Of a DNA stretch of 64,000 nt, positions 7,653 to 15,770 are shown in pieces (within the stretch, counting starts at the first letter, position 1; every line of letters starts with the position of its first letter). The notes under the pieces are model-generated. The model was not told where the DNA came from, ran no database searches, and saw only the letters and a list, made by a program, of their open reading frames with translations. A program made the position numbers and the translations under genes. Source of the stretch: Rhodococcus phenolicus (GTDB lineage Bacteria > Actinomycetota > Actinomycetes > Mycobacteriales > Mycobacteriaceae); the NCBI RefSeq assembly GCF_001646785.1, contig NZ_LRRH01000005.1, positions 62,001 through 126,000 of the forward strand. Direction: 5' to 3'.

Positions 7653-8737
7653 CGGTTCTCCTCGGTTGCGGACACGAGCGCGGGGGCCGGCTCGACGGGC
7701 AGGCCGGTGCGGGCGGATTCGTAGATCGCCTCGATCACGGCGAGCGACGCGCGGGCGTCGCGGCCCGTGACGGCGGGTGGGCGGCCGGTGCGGACGGCGT
7801 CGGCGAAGTCCTGCACCTGCAGGGTGTGGAAACCGGTGAGCCCGGCGTTGATGTCCCCGACGTCGAGGTTGGCGTGGGTGGCGCTGTCGTACGGGGTGCT
7901 CAGCCCGAGTTCGCCGGGCACCGTCCACAATTCGTTGACCCCTTCGCGGCCCTCGGGGAACTCGAGCACGCTCGCGACGGCCCCGCTCGCACCGACGACG
8001 GTGACCCGGTTGCCGAGATTGTGGTTGACGCCGGTGGTGGCGGTGATCGTGGCGGTGCCCCCGGACGCGAACGTCACGACGGCCGAGGCGGTGTCCTCGG
8101 TTTCGATGTGGTCACCGTGGAACCGGGTGCCGATGGCGCCGGTGACCCGGACCGGTTCCCCCATGAACCACTGCAACATGTCGATCTGGTGCACGGCCTG
8201 GGTCATGAGCACCCCGCCGCCGTCGGTGTCCCACCGGCCGCGCCACGCGTCGGCCGAATAGTAGCTCGACGGGCGGTGCAGCAGCACCGACACCTCACCG
8301 AGCACCGGGACGCCGAGCCGGCCGTCGTCGATCGCGGTCCTGATGCGCTGGGCTGCGGGCCAGAAGCGGCGCTGGAACAGAACACCGAACGTGATGCCGG
8401 CGCGGTCGGCAGCGGCGATCATGCGGTCCGCGGCGGCCACATCCACGGCGATCGGCTTCTCGCACAGCACATGAATGCCGGCGGCGGCCGCGGCGACGAC
8501 GATCTGTTCGTGCACCGGATGCGGGGTGCACACGGTGCACGCGTCGAGACCGAGCGCGAACAACTCGTCCGCCGAGCCGACGGCGTGGGCGATGCCGAAC
8601 TGCCGCGCGAACGTGGCGGCGCGGTCCGGATCGGCGTCGGCGCAGCCCACCACCTCGACGCCGGGACTCTGCTGCAGGGCACGGGCGTGATTGCCGGCGA
8701 TGCGCCCGCATCCGACGATGCCCACACGTAACGACAT
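7649..8737 (-). CDS. Gfo/Idh/MocA family NAD(P)-dependent oxidoreductase
   Basis: Protein of 362 residues. 'LRVGIVGCGRIAGNHARAL' is the N-terminal dinucleotide-binding fold. 'HVLCEKPIAVDVAAADRMI' holds the family E-K-P motif with the catalytic lysine. 'GGGVLMTQAVHQIDMLQWFMG' with its His-x-x-D marks the substrate-binding domain. Enzymes of this family oxidise or reduce a hydroxyl of sugars, inositols and related cyclic polyols. The start ATG at 8737 overlaps the stop of the aldo/keto reductase gene by one base (TGATG). It is the fourth gene of the tightly coupled catabolic unit; substrate unknown. Confidence 0.88.
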   Translation of the reverse strand: MSLRVGIVGCGRIAGNHARALQQSPGVEVVGCADADPDRAATFARQFGIAHAVGSADELFALGLDACTVCTPHPVHEQIVVAAAAAGIHVLCEKPIAVDVAAADRMIAAADRAGITFGVLFQRRFWPAAQRIRTAIDDGRLGVPVLGEVSVLLHRPSSYYSADAWRGRWDTDGGGVLMTQAVHQIDMLQWFMGEPVRVTGAIGTRFHGDHIETEDTASAVVTFASGGTATITATTGVNHNLGNRVTVVGASGAVASVLEFPEGREGVNELWTVPGELGLSTPYDSATHANLDVGDINAGLTGFHTLQVQDFADAVRTGRPPAVTGRDARASLAVIEAIYESARTGLPVEPAPALVSATEENR

Positions 8738-9582
8738 CAGAAGTGTTCCTCTCGTTCGACATCGCGGGCGGCGCTCTCGCCGCGGTCGAGGGCGTCGAGC
8801 GCCGCGACGTCGGCGGGTTCGAGCCGCACGTGGACGGCGGCGAGGTTCTCCGCCTGCCGCGCGGGGTTCGCCGAGCGCGCGATCGGGACGACGCCGTGCG
8901 CCAGGTGCCACGCGAGGATCACCTGAGCGGGGGTGACGTCGAGTCGCTCGGCGATCGCGGTGACCACCGGCGAACGCAACGTCTCGCCCCGTCCCAGGGG
9001 GCTCCACGACTGGGTGAACACGCCGAGTTCGTCGGCGGCGCGCCGTACCGACACCCGTGCGATGGTCGGGTCCATCTGGATCTGGTTGACCGCCGGCGCT
9101 TCCCCGGTCTCGGCGACCAGCCGGCGCAGGTGGTGTTCCAGGAAGTTGGACACGCCCGCGTAGCGGACGAGACCGGCGTCGCGGCACTCGAGGATCCCCT
9201 CGAACGCGGCGACGTACCGGTCGAGGCGGGGTAGCGGCCAGTGGATGAGGAACAGGTCGAGGTGGTCGAGACCCAGCCTGTCGAGGCTGCGTTCGACGGC
9301 GCCGCGGATGTCTCCCGAAACATGGTCGCTGCCGCGGAGTTTGGTGGTGACGAACAGCTCGGCTCGGTCCACACCGCAGGTGGAGAGGGCGGCGCCGACG
9401 GCGTCCTCGTTGTCGTAGATCGTGGCGGTGTCGATCAGGCGGTAGCCGGACTCGAGGCCGGCGAGCACGGCGGCGGTGGCGTCCGGCCCCACCAGCGGCC
9501 AGGTGCCCAGGCCGATCGGTGGCAGCGCGTCGCGCACGGCGTTGCCGTGGGTCTTCGCGGCGACGTCGGTTTCGGGTGTCAT
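8737..9582 (-). CDS. Aldo/keto reductase
   Basis: Protein of 281 residues with the AKR (alpha/beta)8-barrel signatures: 'GYRLIDTATIYDNEDAVGAAL' (catalytic Asp and Tyr), 'FVTTKL' (catalytic Lys) and 'LDLFLIHWP' (catalytic His). The C-terminal 'VVPIARSANPARQAEN' resembles the NADPH-binding I-P-K-S loop, with arginine in place of the usual lysine. It would interconvert a carbonyl and an alcohol with NADPH in the cytoplasm. ATG at 9582 overlaps the upstream flavin reductase stop (ATGA), and the TGA overlaps the next ATG. It resembles the 2,5-diketogluconate reductase branch; the natural substrate is presumably an intermediate of the cluster's pathway. Confidence 0.9.
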   Translation of the reverse strand: MTPETDVAAKTHGNAVRDALPPIGLGTWPLVGPDATAAVLAGLESGYRLIDTATIYDNEDAVGAALSTCGVDRAELFVTTKLRGSDHVSGDIRGAVERSLDRLGLDHLDLFLIHWPLPRLDRYVAAFEGILECRDAGLVRYAGVSNFLEHHLRRLVAETGEAPAVNQIQMDPTIARVSVRRAADELGVFTQSWSPLGRGETLRSPVVTAIAERLDVTPAQVILAWHLAHGVVPIARSANPARQAENLAAVHVRLEPADVAALDALDRGESAARDVEREEHF

Positions 9583-11528
9583 GCGAGGACCTCCATACGG
9601 GTGTGTGCGGCTGCGGTGATGCGAGCGGCGACATCGGCGGCGGTGACGTTGGCGGCGTGGACGGATCCGCCGTCACCGCTCGCGTCACCCACGCTGTGGA
9701 CACCGAGGCGCGGAGCGAGCCGCCGCAGGGCGGCGAGCAGATCGGTGCGGGGCTCGATGCCCTGGGAGACCAGCAGTTCGCCCGGCGCGGGCACCGTGCG
9801 TTCCCGGCCGTTCGTCGAGATCACCACGTGGTCCGCCTCGATGCGGGTGACGATCGACGACAGGTGGGCGGTGAAGTTCCCGGCTGCGGCCAGGCGGGGC
9901 AGCAGCACGATCTTGGCGCGCCGGCCGACATCGTGGGCGATGGTCTCCTGTGGGCCGATCATGACGACCTGAGTGCCCTTCTGCAGCAGGTCGTCGGCCA
10001 CGGCCGCGGCTTCCCGGTCGGCCCCGAATATGGTGATCGCGGCGGGCGCCGGATCCCCGGAGGCGAGATATTCCCGCACGTCCCGTACGCGACGGGTGCC
10101 CGGGCCGGGCACGTCCAGCGCGGGCCCGCTGCCGCCGGTCGCCAGGACGATCGCGTCGAAGTCCCCGGCGGCCAGGGTCTGCGCCTCGACCCGGACACCG
10201 GTGTGGCACGCCACCTCCAGGTCGGCGAGCTCGGCGAGATACCAGTCGACGATGCGGCCGTACTCGGGGTACTCGTGCAGGGCCGAGGCCAGCGCGAAAT
10301 CACCTCCGAGCGTGTCGCGTTCGTCGTAGAGGTCGACGTGATGGCCGGCAACCGCGAGTTCGCGTGCCACCGACAGGCCGGCAGGCCCGCCGCCGATCAC
10401 CGCGACCCGCACCGGCGTTCCGGCGGGCTCGACGGGCTGCTCGAGTTCGCGGCCGACCCACGGATTCACCGAACACGGGACGGGCCCGGCGGCCAGGCTG
10501 TCGATGCAGTAGTTGCAGGCGATGCACGGCCGGTACCGGGTGCCGGCGAGCGCACGGTTCGGGAACTCGGGGTCGGCGTGCAGGGTGCGGGCCATGCTCA
10601 CGAAATCGGCCTGGCCGGAGGCGATGATGTGTTCGGCGACCTCGGGTGTGCTGATGCGTCCGGCGACACCGACGGGGATGCCGAAGTCGCGAGTGTACGG
10701 CGCGGCGTGAGACGCCAGGAGGCCGCGGGGCCATTCGCCCGGCTGAATGATCCATTGGCCCGCTTCGTAATTGCCGGCCGACACGTCCAGGAAGTCGAGG
10801 CGGCCGGTGTCGATCGCGTCGATGCGGTCGCGGGTGGCGCGCGCGTCGAGGCCGCCCTCGACGCCCTCGAACGCGGAGAAGCGGATCCCCAGCGCCACCC
10901 GCGGAGCCATCGCACGCACGGTGTCGATGACGCGGTTGACGAACAACGTGGGCTCGGCCCACTTGTCGTTCCGCTTGTTGTAGGCGGGCGAGAGGAACTG
11001 GTGGATGAGATAGCCGTGCCCGCCGTGCAGCGAGATCACGTCGACACCCGCCTTCTCACACCGCGCCGCGGCCTCGCCGAAACATTCGATGATGTGCTCG
11101 ATGTCGGCGTCGTCGAGTTCTCCGGGCATTTCACCGCCCACCACCGTGCACGGGATCGGCGACGGCGCGACGGGCACGAACCCGCTGACGGCACCCTGCG
11201 CGGTGCGGCCGCCGTGGTTGAGTTCCACCCCGGCGAGTGCGCCGTGGGCGTGCAGGGCCTCGGCCATCCGCGCGATCCCGGGGATGCGGTCGTCGTCGTC
11301 GACGCCCATCTGCCGGATGCGGCCCTTGCCGTCGGCGCGCACGTAGCAGGCCTCGGTGAACACGAGGGCCGCTCCCCCGGCGGCGCGGCGCTCGAGGTAG
11401 GCGATGTACTCGTCGGTCATGGTGCCGTCGGGGGCGCAGTAGTTGCGTTCCATGGGCGCCGAGACGAAGCGGTTGCGCAGCCGGACCGGGCCGAGGTCGA
11501 GCGGCCGGGCGAAGGCGGGTGTGGTCAT
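9579..11528 (-). CDS. NADH:flavin oxidoreductase / 2,4-dienoyl-CoA reductase-like enoate reductase
   Basis: Protein of 649 residues with the three-part FadH/BaiCD layout. An old-yellow-enzyme TIM barrel comes first ('PLDLGPVRLRNRFVSAPMERN', 'VDVISLHGGHGYLIHQFLSP'). Next is an Fe-S cluster segment with cysteines arranged as in 'CIACNYC' near residue 343 plus a downstream Cys ('PVPCSVNP'). The C-terminal part is an NAD(P)/FAD domain beginning 'VRVAVIGGGPAGLSVARELA'. Such enzymes reduce activated C=C bonds using NAD(P)H through FMN, FAD and a 4Fe-4S cluster. The start ATG 11528 overlaps the aroE-like stop (ATGA). A role in reducing or isomerising an unsaturated ring acid is plausible from context; a fatty-acid role is less so, because no beta-oxidation genes adjoin. 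Confidence 0.87.
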   Translation of the reverse strand: MTTPAFARPLDLGPVRLRNRFVSAPMERNYCAPDGTMTDEYIAYLERRAAGGAALVFTEACYVRADGKGRIRQMGVDDDDRIPGIARMAEALHAHGALAGVELNHGGRTAQGAVSGFVPVAPSPIPCTVVGGEMPGELDDADIEHIIECFGEAAARCEKAGVDVISLHGGHGYLIHQFLSPAYNKRNDKWAEPTLFVNRVIDTVRAMAPRVALGIRFSAFEGVEGGLDARATRDRIDAIDTGRLDFLDVSAGNYEAGQWIIQPGEWPRGLLASHAAPYTRDFGIPVGVAGRISTPEVAEHIIASGQADFVSMARTLHADPEFPNRALAGTRYRPCIACNYCIDSLAAGPVPCSVNPWVGRELEQPVEPAGTPVRVAVIGGGPAGLSVARELAVAGHHVDLYDERDTLGGDFALASALHEYPEYGRIVDWYLAELADLEVACHTGVRVEAQTLAAGDFDAIVLATGGSGPALDVPGPGTRRVRDVREYLASGDPAPAAITIFGADREAAAVADDLLQKGTQVVMIGPQETIAHDVGRRAKIVLLPRLAAAGNFTAHLSSIVTRIEADHVVISTNGRERTVPAPGELLVSQGIEPRTDLLAALRRLAPRLGVHSVGDASGDGGSVHAANVTAADVAARITAAAHTRMEVLA

Positions 11529-12454
11529 CGGATCTCCTCGGTCGTCGGGGTCGTGGCCGGAGCGGCGGCGGTCGCGGCGGCGAGGTCCCGTTGCTCGATC
11601 AGGTCGTCGAGGTGGCGGCGCATGCGGCTCGCGTCGGGGTCGACGCCCGTCAGCAGCGCGAACGTGTCGGCGGCCTGCGCCACGAGCATCTGCCCGCCGT
11701 CGAGCACATCGCACCCGAGCGCGGTTGCCGCGGAGACGAGTTCGGTACGCAGCGGCCGGTAGACGATGTCGGCGACCCACTGGTCGGACCGCAGGGCGGT
11801 GACGTCGAAGGGCGTTCCGGGGTGACCGGTCATGCCGATCGGGGTCGCGTTCACCACCCCGCGGCACGTCCGCAGCGTGGCCGTGACGTCCGGCGCCGCG
11901 ACCGGCGCGACGGATGCGGCCGGGAACGCCGCGGAGACGCGGGCACACACGTCGGCGACGCGGGCGGGGTCGACGTCCGAGATCCTCAGGTCCCGGACGC
12001 CGGACGCGCCGAGCGCGTACGCCACGGCGGAGCCGGCCCCGCCCGCCCCCACGAGCAGCACCGAGTCCAGCGCGGCGCCGGGCAGCCCGCGCCGCAACGC
12101 CGCGAGGAAGCCACTGTGGTCGGTGTTGTGCCCGATCAACCGGCCGTCGCGGACGACGACCGTGTTGACGGCACCGAGCAGCCGGGCGTTGCCGGACAGT
12201 TCGTCGAGGGCGGGGACGACGAGTTGCTTGCACGGGTGGGTGATGTTCAGTCCCGTGTAGCCCTCGTGCACGGCGGCGCGGACGAACTCGGCGGTGTGCG
12301 CGACCGGCACGGTCCGCGCGTCGAGGTCGAGCAGCTCGTAGCGGTAGCCGGCGAGGCCGAGTTCCGCGGCTTCGCGTTCGTGGAGTGCGGGCGAGAGCGA
12401 CGAGGCGATACCGGCACCGACGAGTCCGATGCGGTGGGCAGCTGAGGTGGACAC
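11525..12454 (-). CDS. aroE: Quinate/shikimate dehydrogenase (QsuD-like AroE paralogue)
   Basis: Protein of 309 residues. The family's substrate motifs are present: 'SSLSPALHE' near the N-terminus, 'GLNITHPCKQ' with the catalytic lysine, and 'GHNTDHSGF'. The cofactor motif is 'VLLVGAGGAGSAVAYALG', and 'GVVNATPIGMTGHPGTPFDV' follows. The NITHPCKQ and HPGTPFDV blocks match, from memory, Corynebacterium glutamicum QsuD more than a biosynthetic AroE, so NAD-dependent catabolic oxidation of quinate or shikimate to 3-dehydro acids is the best guess. Start GTG 12454 follows AGGAG at 8 nt. It is the first gene of the six-gene overlapping unit and lies just behind a hairpin that ends the importer gene. 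Confidence 0.88.
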   Translation of the reverse strand: MSTSAAHRIGLVGAGIASSLSPALHEREAAELGLAGYRYELLDLDARTVPVAHTAEFVRAAVHEGYTGLNITHPCKQLVVPALDELSGNARLLGAVNTVVVRDGRLIGHNTDHSGFLAALRRGLPGAALDSVLLVGAGGAGSAVAYALGASGVRDLRISDVDPARVADVCARVSAAFPAASVAPVAAPDVTATLRTCRGVVNATPIGMTGHPGTPFDVTALRSDQWVADIVYRPLRTELVSAATALGCDVLDGGQMLVAQAADTFALLTGVDPDASRMRRHLDDLIEQRDLAAATAAAPATTPTTEEIR

Positions 12455-12479
12455 GATGTGTGCTCCTACGTGAGGGGAT

Positions 12480-12508
12480 GCCTCGGTGCCCGGATCGGGC
12501 ACCGAGGC
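12480..12508 (-). terminator. Hairpin after the MHS importer gene
   Basis: GCCTCGGTGCCC (12480-12491) and its exact complement (12497-12508) are separated by 5 nt, 11 nt after the importer stop codon. No T-run follows. It could end or attenuate importer transcription before the aroE-like gene, whose ribosome binding site starts within 20 nt. Confidence 0.65.
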
Positions 12509-12519
12509 GGATCGATCGG

Positions 12520-13881
12520 TCAGGCTTCGGCGCGGGCGAGGTCGACCGCCACCGCCGGCGCCGGGCGCTTCGGTTCTCCGAGTTCCTCGGTCGGCGTCCG
12601 GTACGTCTCGGGCCCGGTCAGTGCCGCGACCGCGGCGAGCACCGCGAAGCCCATGCACATCGACGCGACCGGGACCCAGTTCGCGGTGTCGCCGGCCGAC
12701 AGCAGCTGGGCGACCGCGGGGGTGAAGCCCGCCACGAGCAGACCGAGCATGAGGCTCACCGCCATACCCGTGTAGCGGACCTTGGCCGGGAACTGCTCCG
12801 GGAAGTACGCGGGGTAGGTGCCGTTGGGCATCGCGTAGAAGAAGCCGATGAGGACGATGCCGCTGGCGAACACCATCGGAACGCTGCCGGTTCCGATGGC
12901 GTGGAAGAACGCGAAGACCATGGCGCCCGAACCGAGGGCTCCGAACACGAACACCGGCTTGCGGCCGATCCGGTCGGCGAGGATGCCGAACAGCGGCTGG
13001 GTGAGCACGGCGACGAAGTTGGCCGCGGCGATCGCCCACAGAATGGTGGAGCGTTCCATCCCTTCGACGTCCACCGCATAGGCGAGGGCGAAGACGTTGA
13101 CGATGGTGTTGATCATCGCGAAGGTGGCACTGAGCGCGATGCGGATCACCGCGCGCCAGTGGGAGCGGAACATCTCCACGACCGGCAGTGCGGCGGTGTC
13201 GCCGCTCTCCTGCAGTTCCTCGAACACTTCGGGCTCGTCGAGCTTGCGGCGCAACCACATTGCGACGACGGTGACGACGATGCTGAGCCAGAACGGCACC
13301 CTCCAGCCCCACGAGTAGAGCGCGTCGTCGGGCAGCGATGCCACCGGGATGAACACGAGGCTCGAGACGACGATGCCGAACATGATGCCGCTCATCGTGA
13401 ACGAGGTGAAGAACGCGCGACGCCGGTCGGGGGCATGTTCGAGGGTGAGCGACGACGACCCCGGAGACTCACCACCGGCGGACAGCCCCTGCAGCAACCG
13501 GAGCAGCACCAGGATTACGGGTGCGGCCATCCCGATCTGGTCGTAGGTGGGCAGACAGCCGATGACGAATGTCGAGATGCCCATCATGAGCAGGCACGCC
13601 AGCAGCGCGTTGCGCCGGCCGAACCGGTCGCCCCAGTGTCCCCACAGCACCGCGCCGAGCGGGCGTGCCACGTAGGCGACGCCGAGGGTGCTGATCGACA
13701 GCAGGGTCGCGGTCGCGCCACCACCGGGGAAGAAGATGTGCCCGAAGACCAGGGCTGCCGCGGATCCGTAGATGAAGAAGTCGTAGTACTCGAGCGTGCT
13801 GCCCAGGAAGCCGGACACCGCCGCCCGGCGGGCATTGGCGGTCCGGTGCCGGTCGCGATCCGACGCGTGACTGTTCGTCAT
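12520..13881 (-). CDS. MFS transporter, metabolite:H+ symporter (MHS / ShiA-like) family
   Basis: Protein of 453 residues with about 12 hydrophobic segments. '[24 protein letters not shown]' at the N-terminus and '[21 protein letters not shown]' (the MFS loop 2-3 signature in its MHS form) place it with proton symporters for shikimate, dicarboxylates, betaine and similar acids. Start ATG 13881 follows AAAGGAAA. Its position between a LysR regulator and a QsuD-like dehydrogenase suggests uptake of a quinate/shikimate-type hydroaromatic acid (inference). It has its own upstream region, because the lysR gene ends in a T-tailed terminator, and a hairpin follows it. Confidence 0.87.
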   Translation of the reverse strand: MTNSHASDRDRHRTANARRAAVSGFLGSTLEYYDFFIYGSAAALVFGHIFFPGGGATATLLSISTLGVAYVARPLGAVLWGHWGDRFGRRNALLACLLMMGISTFVIGCLPTYDQIGMAAPVILVLLRLLQGLSAGGESPGSSSLTLEHAPDRRRAFFTSFTMSGIMFGIVVSSLVFIPVASLPDDALYSWGWRVPFWLSIVVTVVAMWLRRKLDEPEVFEELQESGDTAALPVVEMFRSHWRAVIRIALSATFAMINTIVNVFALAYAVDVEGMERSTILWAIAAANFVAVLTQPLFGILADRIGRKPVFVFGALGSGAMVFAFFHAIGTGSVPMVFASGIVLIGFFYAMPNGTYPAYFPEQFPAKVRYTGMAVSLMLGLLVAGFTPAVAQLLSAGDTANWVPVASMCMGFAVLAAVAALTGPETYRTPTEELGEPKRPAPAVAVDLARAEA

Positions 13882-13998
13882 GGGTTTCCTTTCGTCCCAG
13901 AATCCGACGAACACCGAGGGCGATCGTTGCTGAGACGACCCTCACACTCGCCGGGACGAAGCGAGACTGTCACGCATCACTATGTCGCGTCCAACACT

Positions 13999-14019
13999 GA
14001 AAAAGTCTTTGAAAAAGAC
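13999..14019 (-). terminator. Rho-independent terminator of the lysR gene
   Basis: Immediately after the lysR TAA, the minus strand reads GTCTTT-TTC-AAAGAC followed by TTTTTC. This short stem with a T-tract stands out as an A+T-rich island in G+C-rich DNA. It would separate lysR from the importer transcript; 13882-13998 then holds the importer promoter. Confidence 0.6.
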
Positions 14020-14022
14020 CGT

Positions 14023-14922
14023 TTACGTCTCAATCGGGGTCGGGAGGATCTCCTCGGCGAGCCGGAGCGCGACCTCGAGCGCGGGCGAGACGCGCTTGGG
14101 CGACCACCCGAGACCGTGCAGCATGTAGACCGGCTCACCCTTCAGCGGAACGAACACCGTGCCCGGCGGGGCGATCGGCGCCATCCCGGAGGTCATGAGC
14201 GCGACGCCGACCCCGGTCGAGACGAGCAGCAGGATCATGTACGGATCGGTGATCTCCTGGACCACCCGCGGGCGGAAACCGGCGTCGAGGCAGGCCCGCA
14301 TCGCGACCTCCTGCAGCGACGATCCCGCCGCGATCGGCGTGGTGACGAATCCGTCGTCGGCGAGGTCGCGCAGGTCGATCTCGCTCTCGCCCGCGAGCGG
14401 GTGATCGATCGGCAGTACCGCACCGAACGCCTCGCGCCGGATCAGTCTGGTGCTCACGCCCGCCGACTGCACCGGAAGTCCGACGAACGCGAGATCCAGT
14501 GCACCGCTTTCCAATTGAGCGACAGCGTCGCGGGTCATGATGCGGCCCACCAGCGTGAGCTCGATGTCGGGATAGCGCTGCCGCAGCGCCCGGGTGAGCG
14601 GCGGCAGCGACAGATGGTTGAGCACGCCCGTGAACCCGATCTTGATGCGTCCGTACACGCCTCCCGCGGATGCCCGGGTGGCCTGGCGCGCCGTCTCGAC
14701 ACTTTCGAGGATGTGATAGGCGTGCGGAAGGAACGCGTGACCACCCGCCGTGAGCGCCACGCTGCGGGTGTTGCGCTCGAACAGCGTCACGCCGATGTCC
14801 TTCTCGAGCTTGCGCACGGTCTGGCTCAGCGGCGACTGCGCCATCTGCAGTCGCGCGGCGGCCCGCCCGAAGTGCAACTCTTCCGCGACGGCGACGAACG
14901 CCTGCAACCAGCGAATCTCCAC
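14023..14922 (-). CDS. LysR family transcriptional regulator
   Basis: Protein of 299 residues. The N-terminal winged helix 'IRWLQAFVAVAEELHFGRAAARLQMAQSPLSQTVRKLEKDIGVTLFERNTR' is a textbook LysR HTH (shown in part), followed by the linker helix and a periplasmic-binding-protein-like effector domain (residues ~90-295). GTG 14922 after GAGGAGAGG was preferred over an in-frame ATG at 14970 without a binding site. It is divergent from an SDR gene over 127 bp and lies upstream of the importer, so it probably activates both the SDR and the importer-catabolic genes in response to a pathway acid. LysR-type repeats are visible in the divergent gap. Confidence 0.9.
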   Translation of the reverse strand: MEIRWLQAFVAVAEELHFGRAAARLQMAQSPLSQTVRKLEKDIGVTLFERNTRSVALTAGGHAFLPHAYHILESVETARQATRASAGGVYGRIKIGFTGVLNHLSLPPLTRALRQRYPDIELTLVGRIMTRDAVAQLESGALDLAFVGLPVQSAGVSTRLIRREAFGAVLPIDHPLAGESEIDLRDLADDGFVTTPIAAGSSLQEVAMRACLDAGFRPRVVQEITDPYMILLLVSTGVGVALMTSGMAPIAPPGTVFVPLKGEPVYMLHGLGWSPKRVSPALEVALRLAEEILPTPIET

Positions 14923-14970
14923 GGCCCTCTCCTCGGCAGGTTGACGACCGCTGCGCAGCCGTATATTCAT

Positions 14971-15009
14971 TTCACACAAAGTGCGAATCCCATTGTTTCG
15001 ATATCGCAC
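14971..15009. promoter_or_regulatory. Candidate LysR operator in the lysR/SDR divergent gap
   Basis: TTCACAC-AAA-GTGCGAA (14971-14987) is an inverted repeat with one mismatch. GTGCGA at 14981 and TCGCAC at 15004 form a second pair. Both lie between the two divergent starts. A TAGCGT hexamer at 15011 could be the SDR gene's -10 element. Confidence 0.5.
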
Positions 15010-15049
15010 ATAGCGTGAGACTACTCGCCACACAATCCAGGAGAAGTTC

Positions 15050-15742
15050 ATGGCTACGTACCCGTCGGGCGCAACCGCCCTCGTCACGGGCGGCACCGGC
15101 GGCATCGGCGCGGCGTGCGCGCAGCGCCTGGCCGGCGCGGGCGTCCGCGTCGTCACCGCCGACGTCGCGCCCGGTGCCGACGAACACCTCGATGTCACCG
15201 ATCCGGAGTCGGTCGACCGGTTGCGGTCGCGGGTGGGACGCGTCGACATCCTCGTCAACAGCGCCGGCATCGTCGGCCCCTCGGCGCCGCTGGTCGACAC
15301 CGACCTCGCCGGCTGGCACCGCACGTTCCGGGTCAACGTCGACGGCACGTTCCTGATGTGCCGCGCGTTCGTCCCGGGGATGGTCGACTCCGGCTGGGGG
15401 CGGGTCGTGAACATCGCGAGCATCGCGGCGAAGGACGGAAACCCGCACCAGAGCGCCTATTCGGCGTCGAAGGCGGCGGTGGTCGCCCTGACCAAGTCGC
15501 TGGGCAAGGAGGTCGCGAGGACCGGCGTGCTCGCCAATGTCGTCGCCCCCGCGGCGGTCGAGACCCCGATGAACACCGACACCGATCCCGCGATCCTCGC
15601 CCGATCTCAGAGCCTGACCCCGATGGGTCGGATGGGACGGCCCGAGGAGATCGCCGAACTGGTCGCGTGGCTGTCGTCGGAGGCGCTGAGCTTCTCGACC
15701 GGTGCGGTGTACGACGCCAGCGGCGGGCGGGCGTCGTACTGA
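15050..15742 (+). CDS. SDR family oxidoreductase (FabG-like)
   Basis: Protein of 230 residues, short-chain dehydrogenase/reductase with the cofactor motif 'TGGTGGIGAA', 'ILVNSAGIVG' (N-A-G), the catalytic serine in 'VVNIASIAA' and Y-x-x-x-K in 'SAYSASKAAVVAL'. ATG 15050 follows CAGGAGAAG. It is transcribed divergently from the LysR regulator and is probably part of the same regulon, acting on an alcohol/ketone intermediate of the hydroaromatic pathway. FabG-type fatty acid synthesis is an alternative from sequence alone. It ends 28 bp from the convergent DUF3068 gene. Confidence 0.88.
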   Translation: MATYPSGATALVTGGTGGIGAACAQRLAGAGVRVVTADVAPGADEHLDVTDPESVDRLRSRVGRVDILVNSAGIVGPSAPLVDTDLAGWHRTFRVNVDGTFLMCRAFVPGMVDSGWGRVVNIASIAAKDGNPHQSAYSASKAAVVALTKSLGKEVARTGVLANVVAPAAVETPMNTDTDPAILARSQSLTPMGRMGRPEEIAELVAWLSSEALSFSTGAVYDASGGRASY

Positions 15743-15770
15743 ACCGCGCCCCGGACGGGTGCCGTCGGAG

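Noticed and set aside
12385-15018. Plus-strand open frame of 877 codons across the importer and LysR genes
   Set aside because: Composition is His/Arg/Glu-rich without any motif, and it is antisense to two well-recognised proteins.
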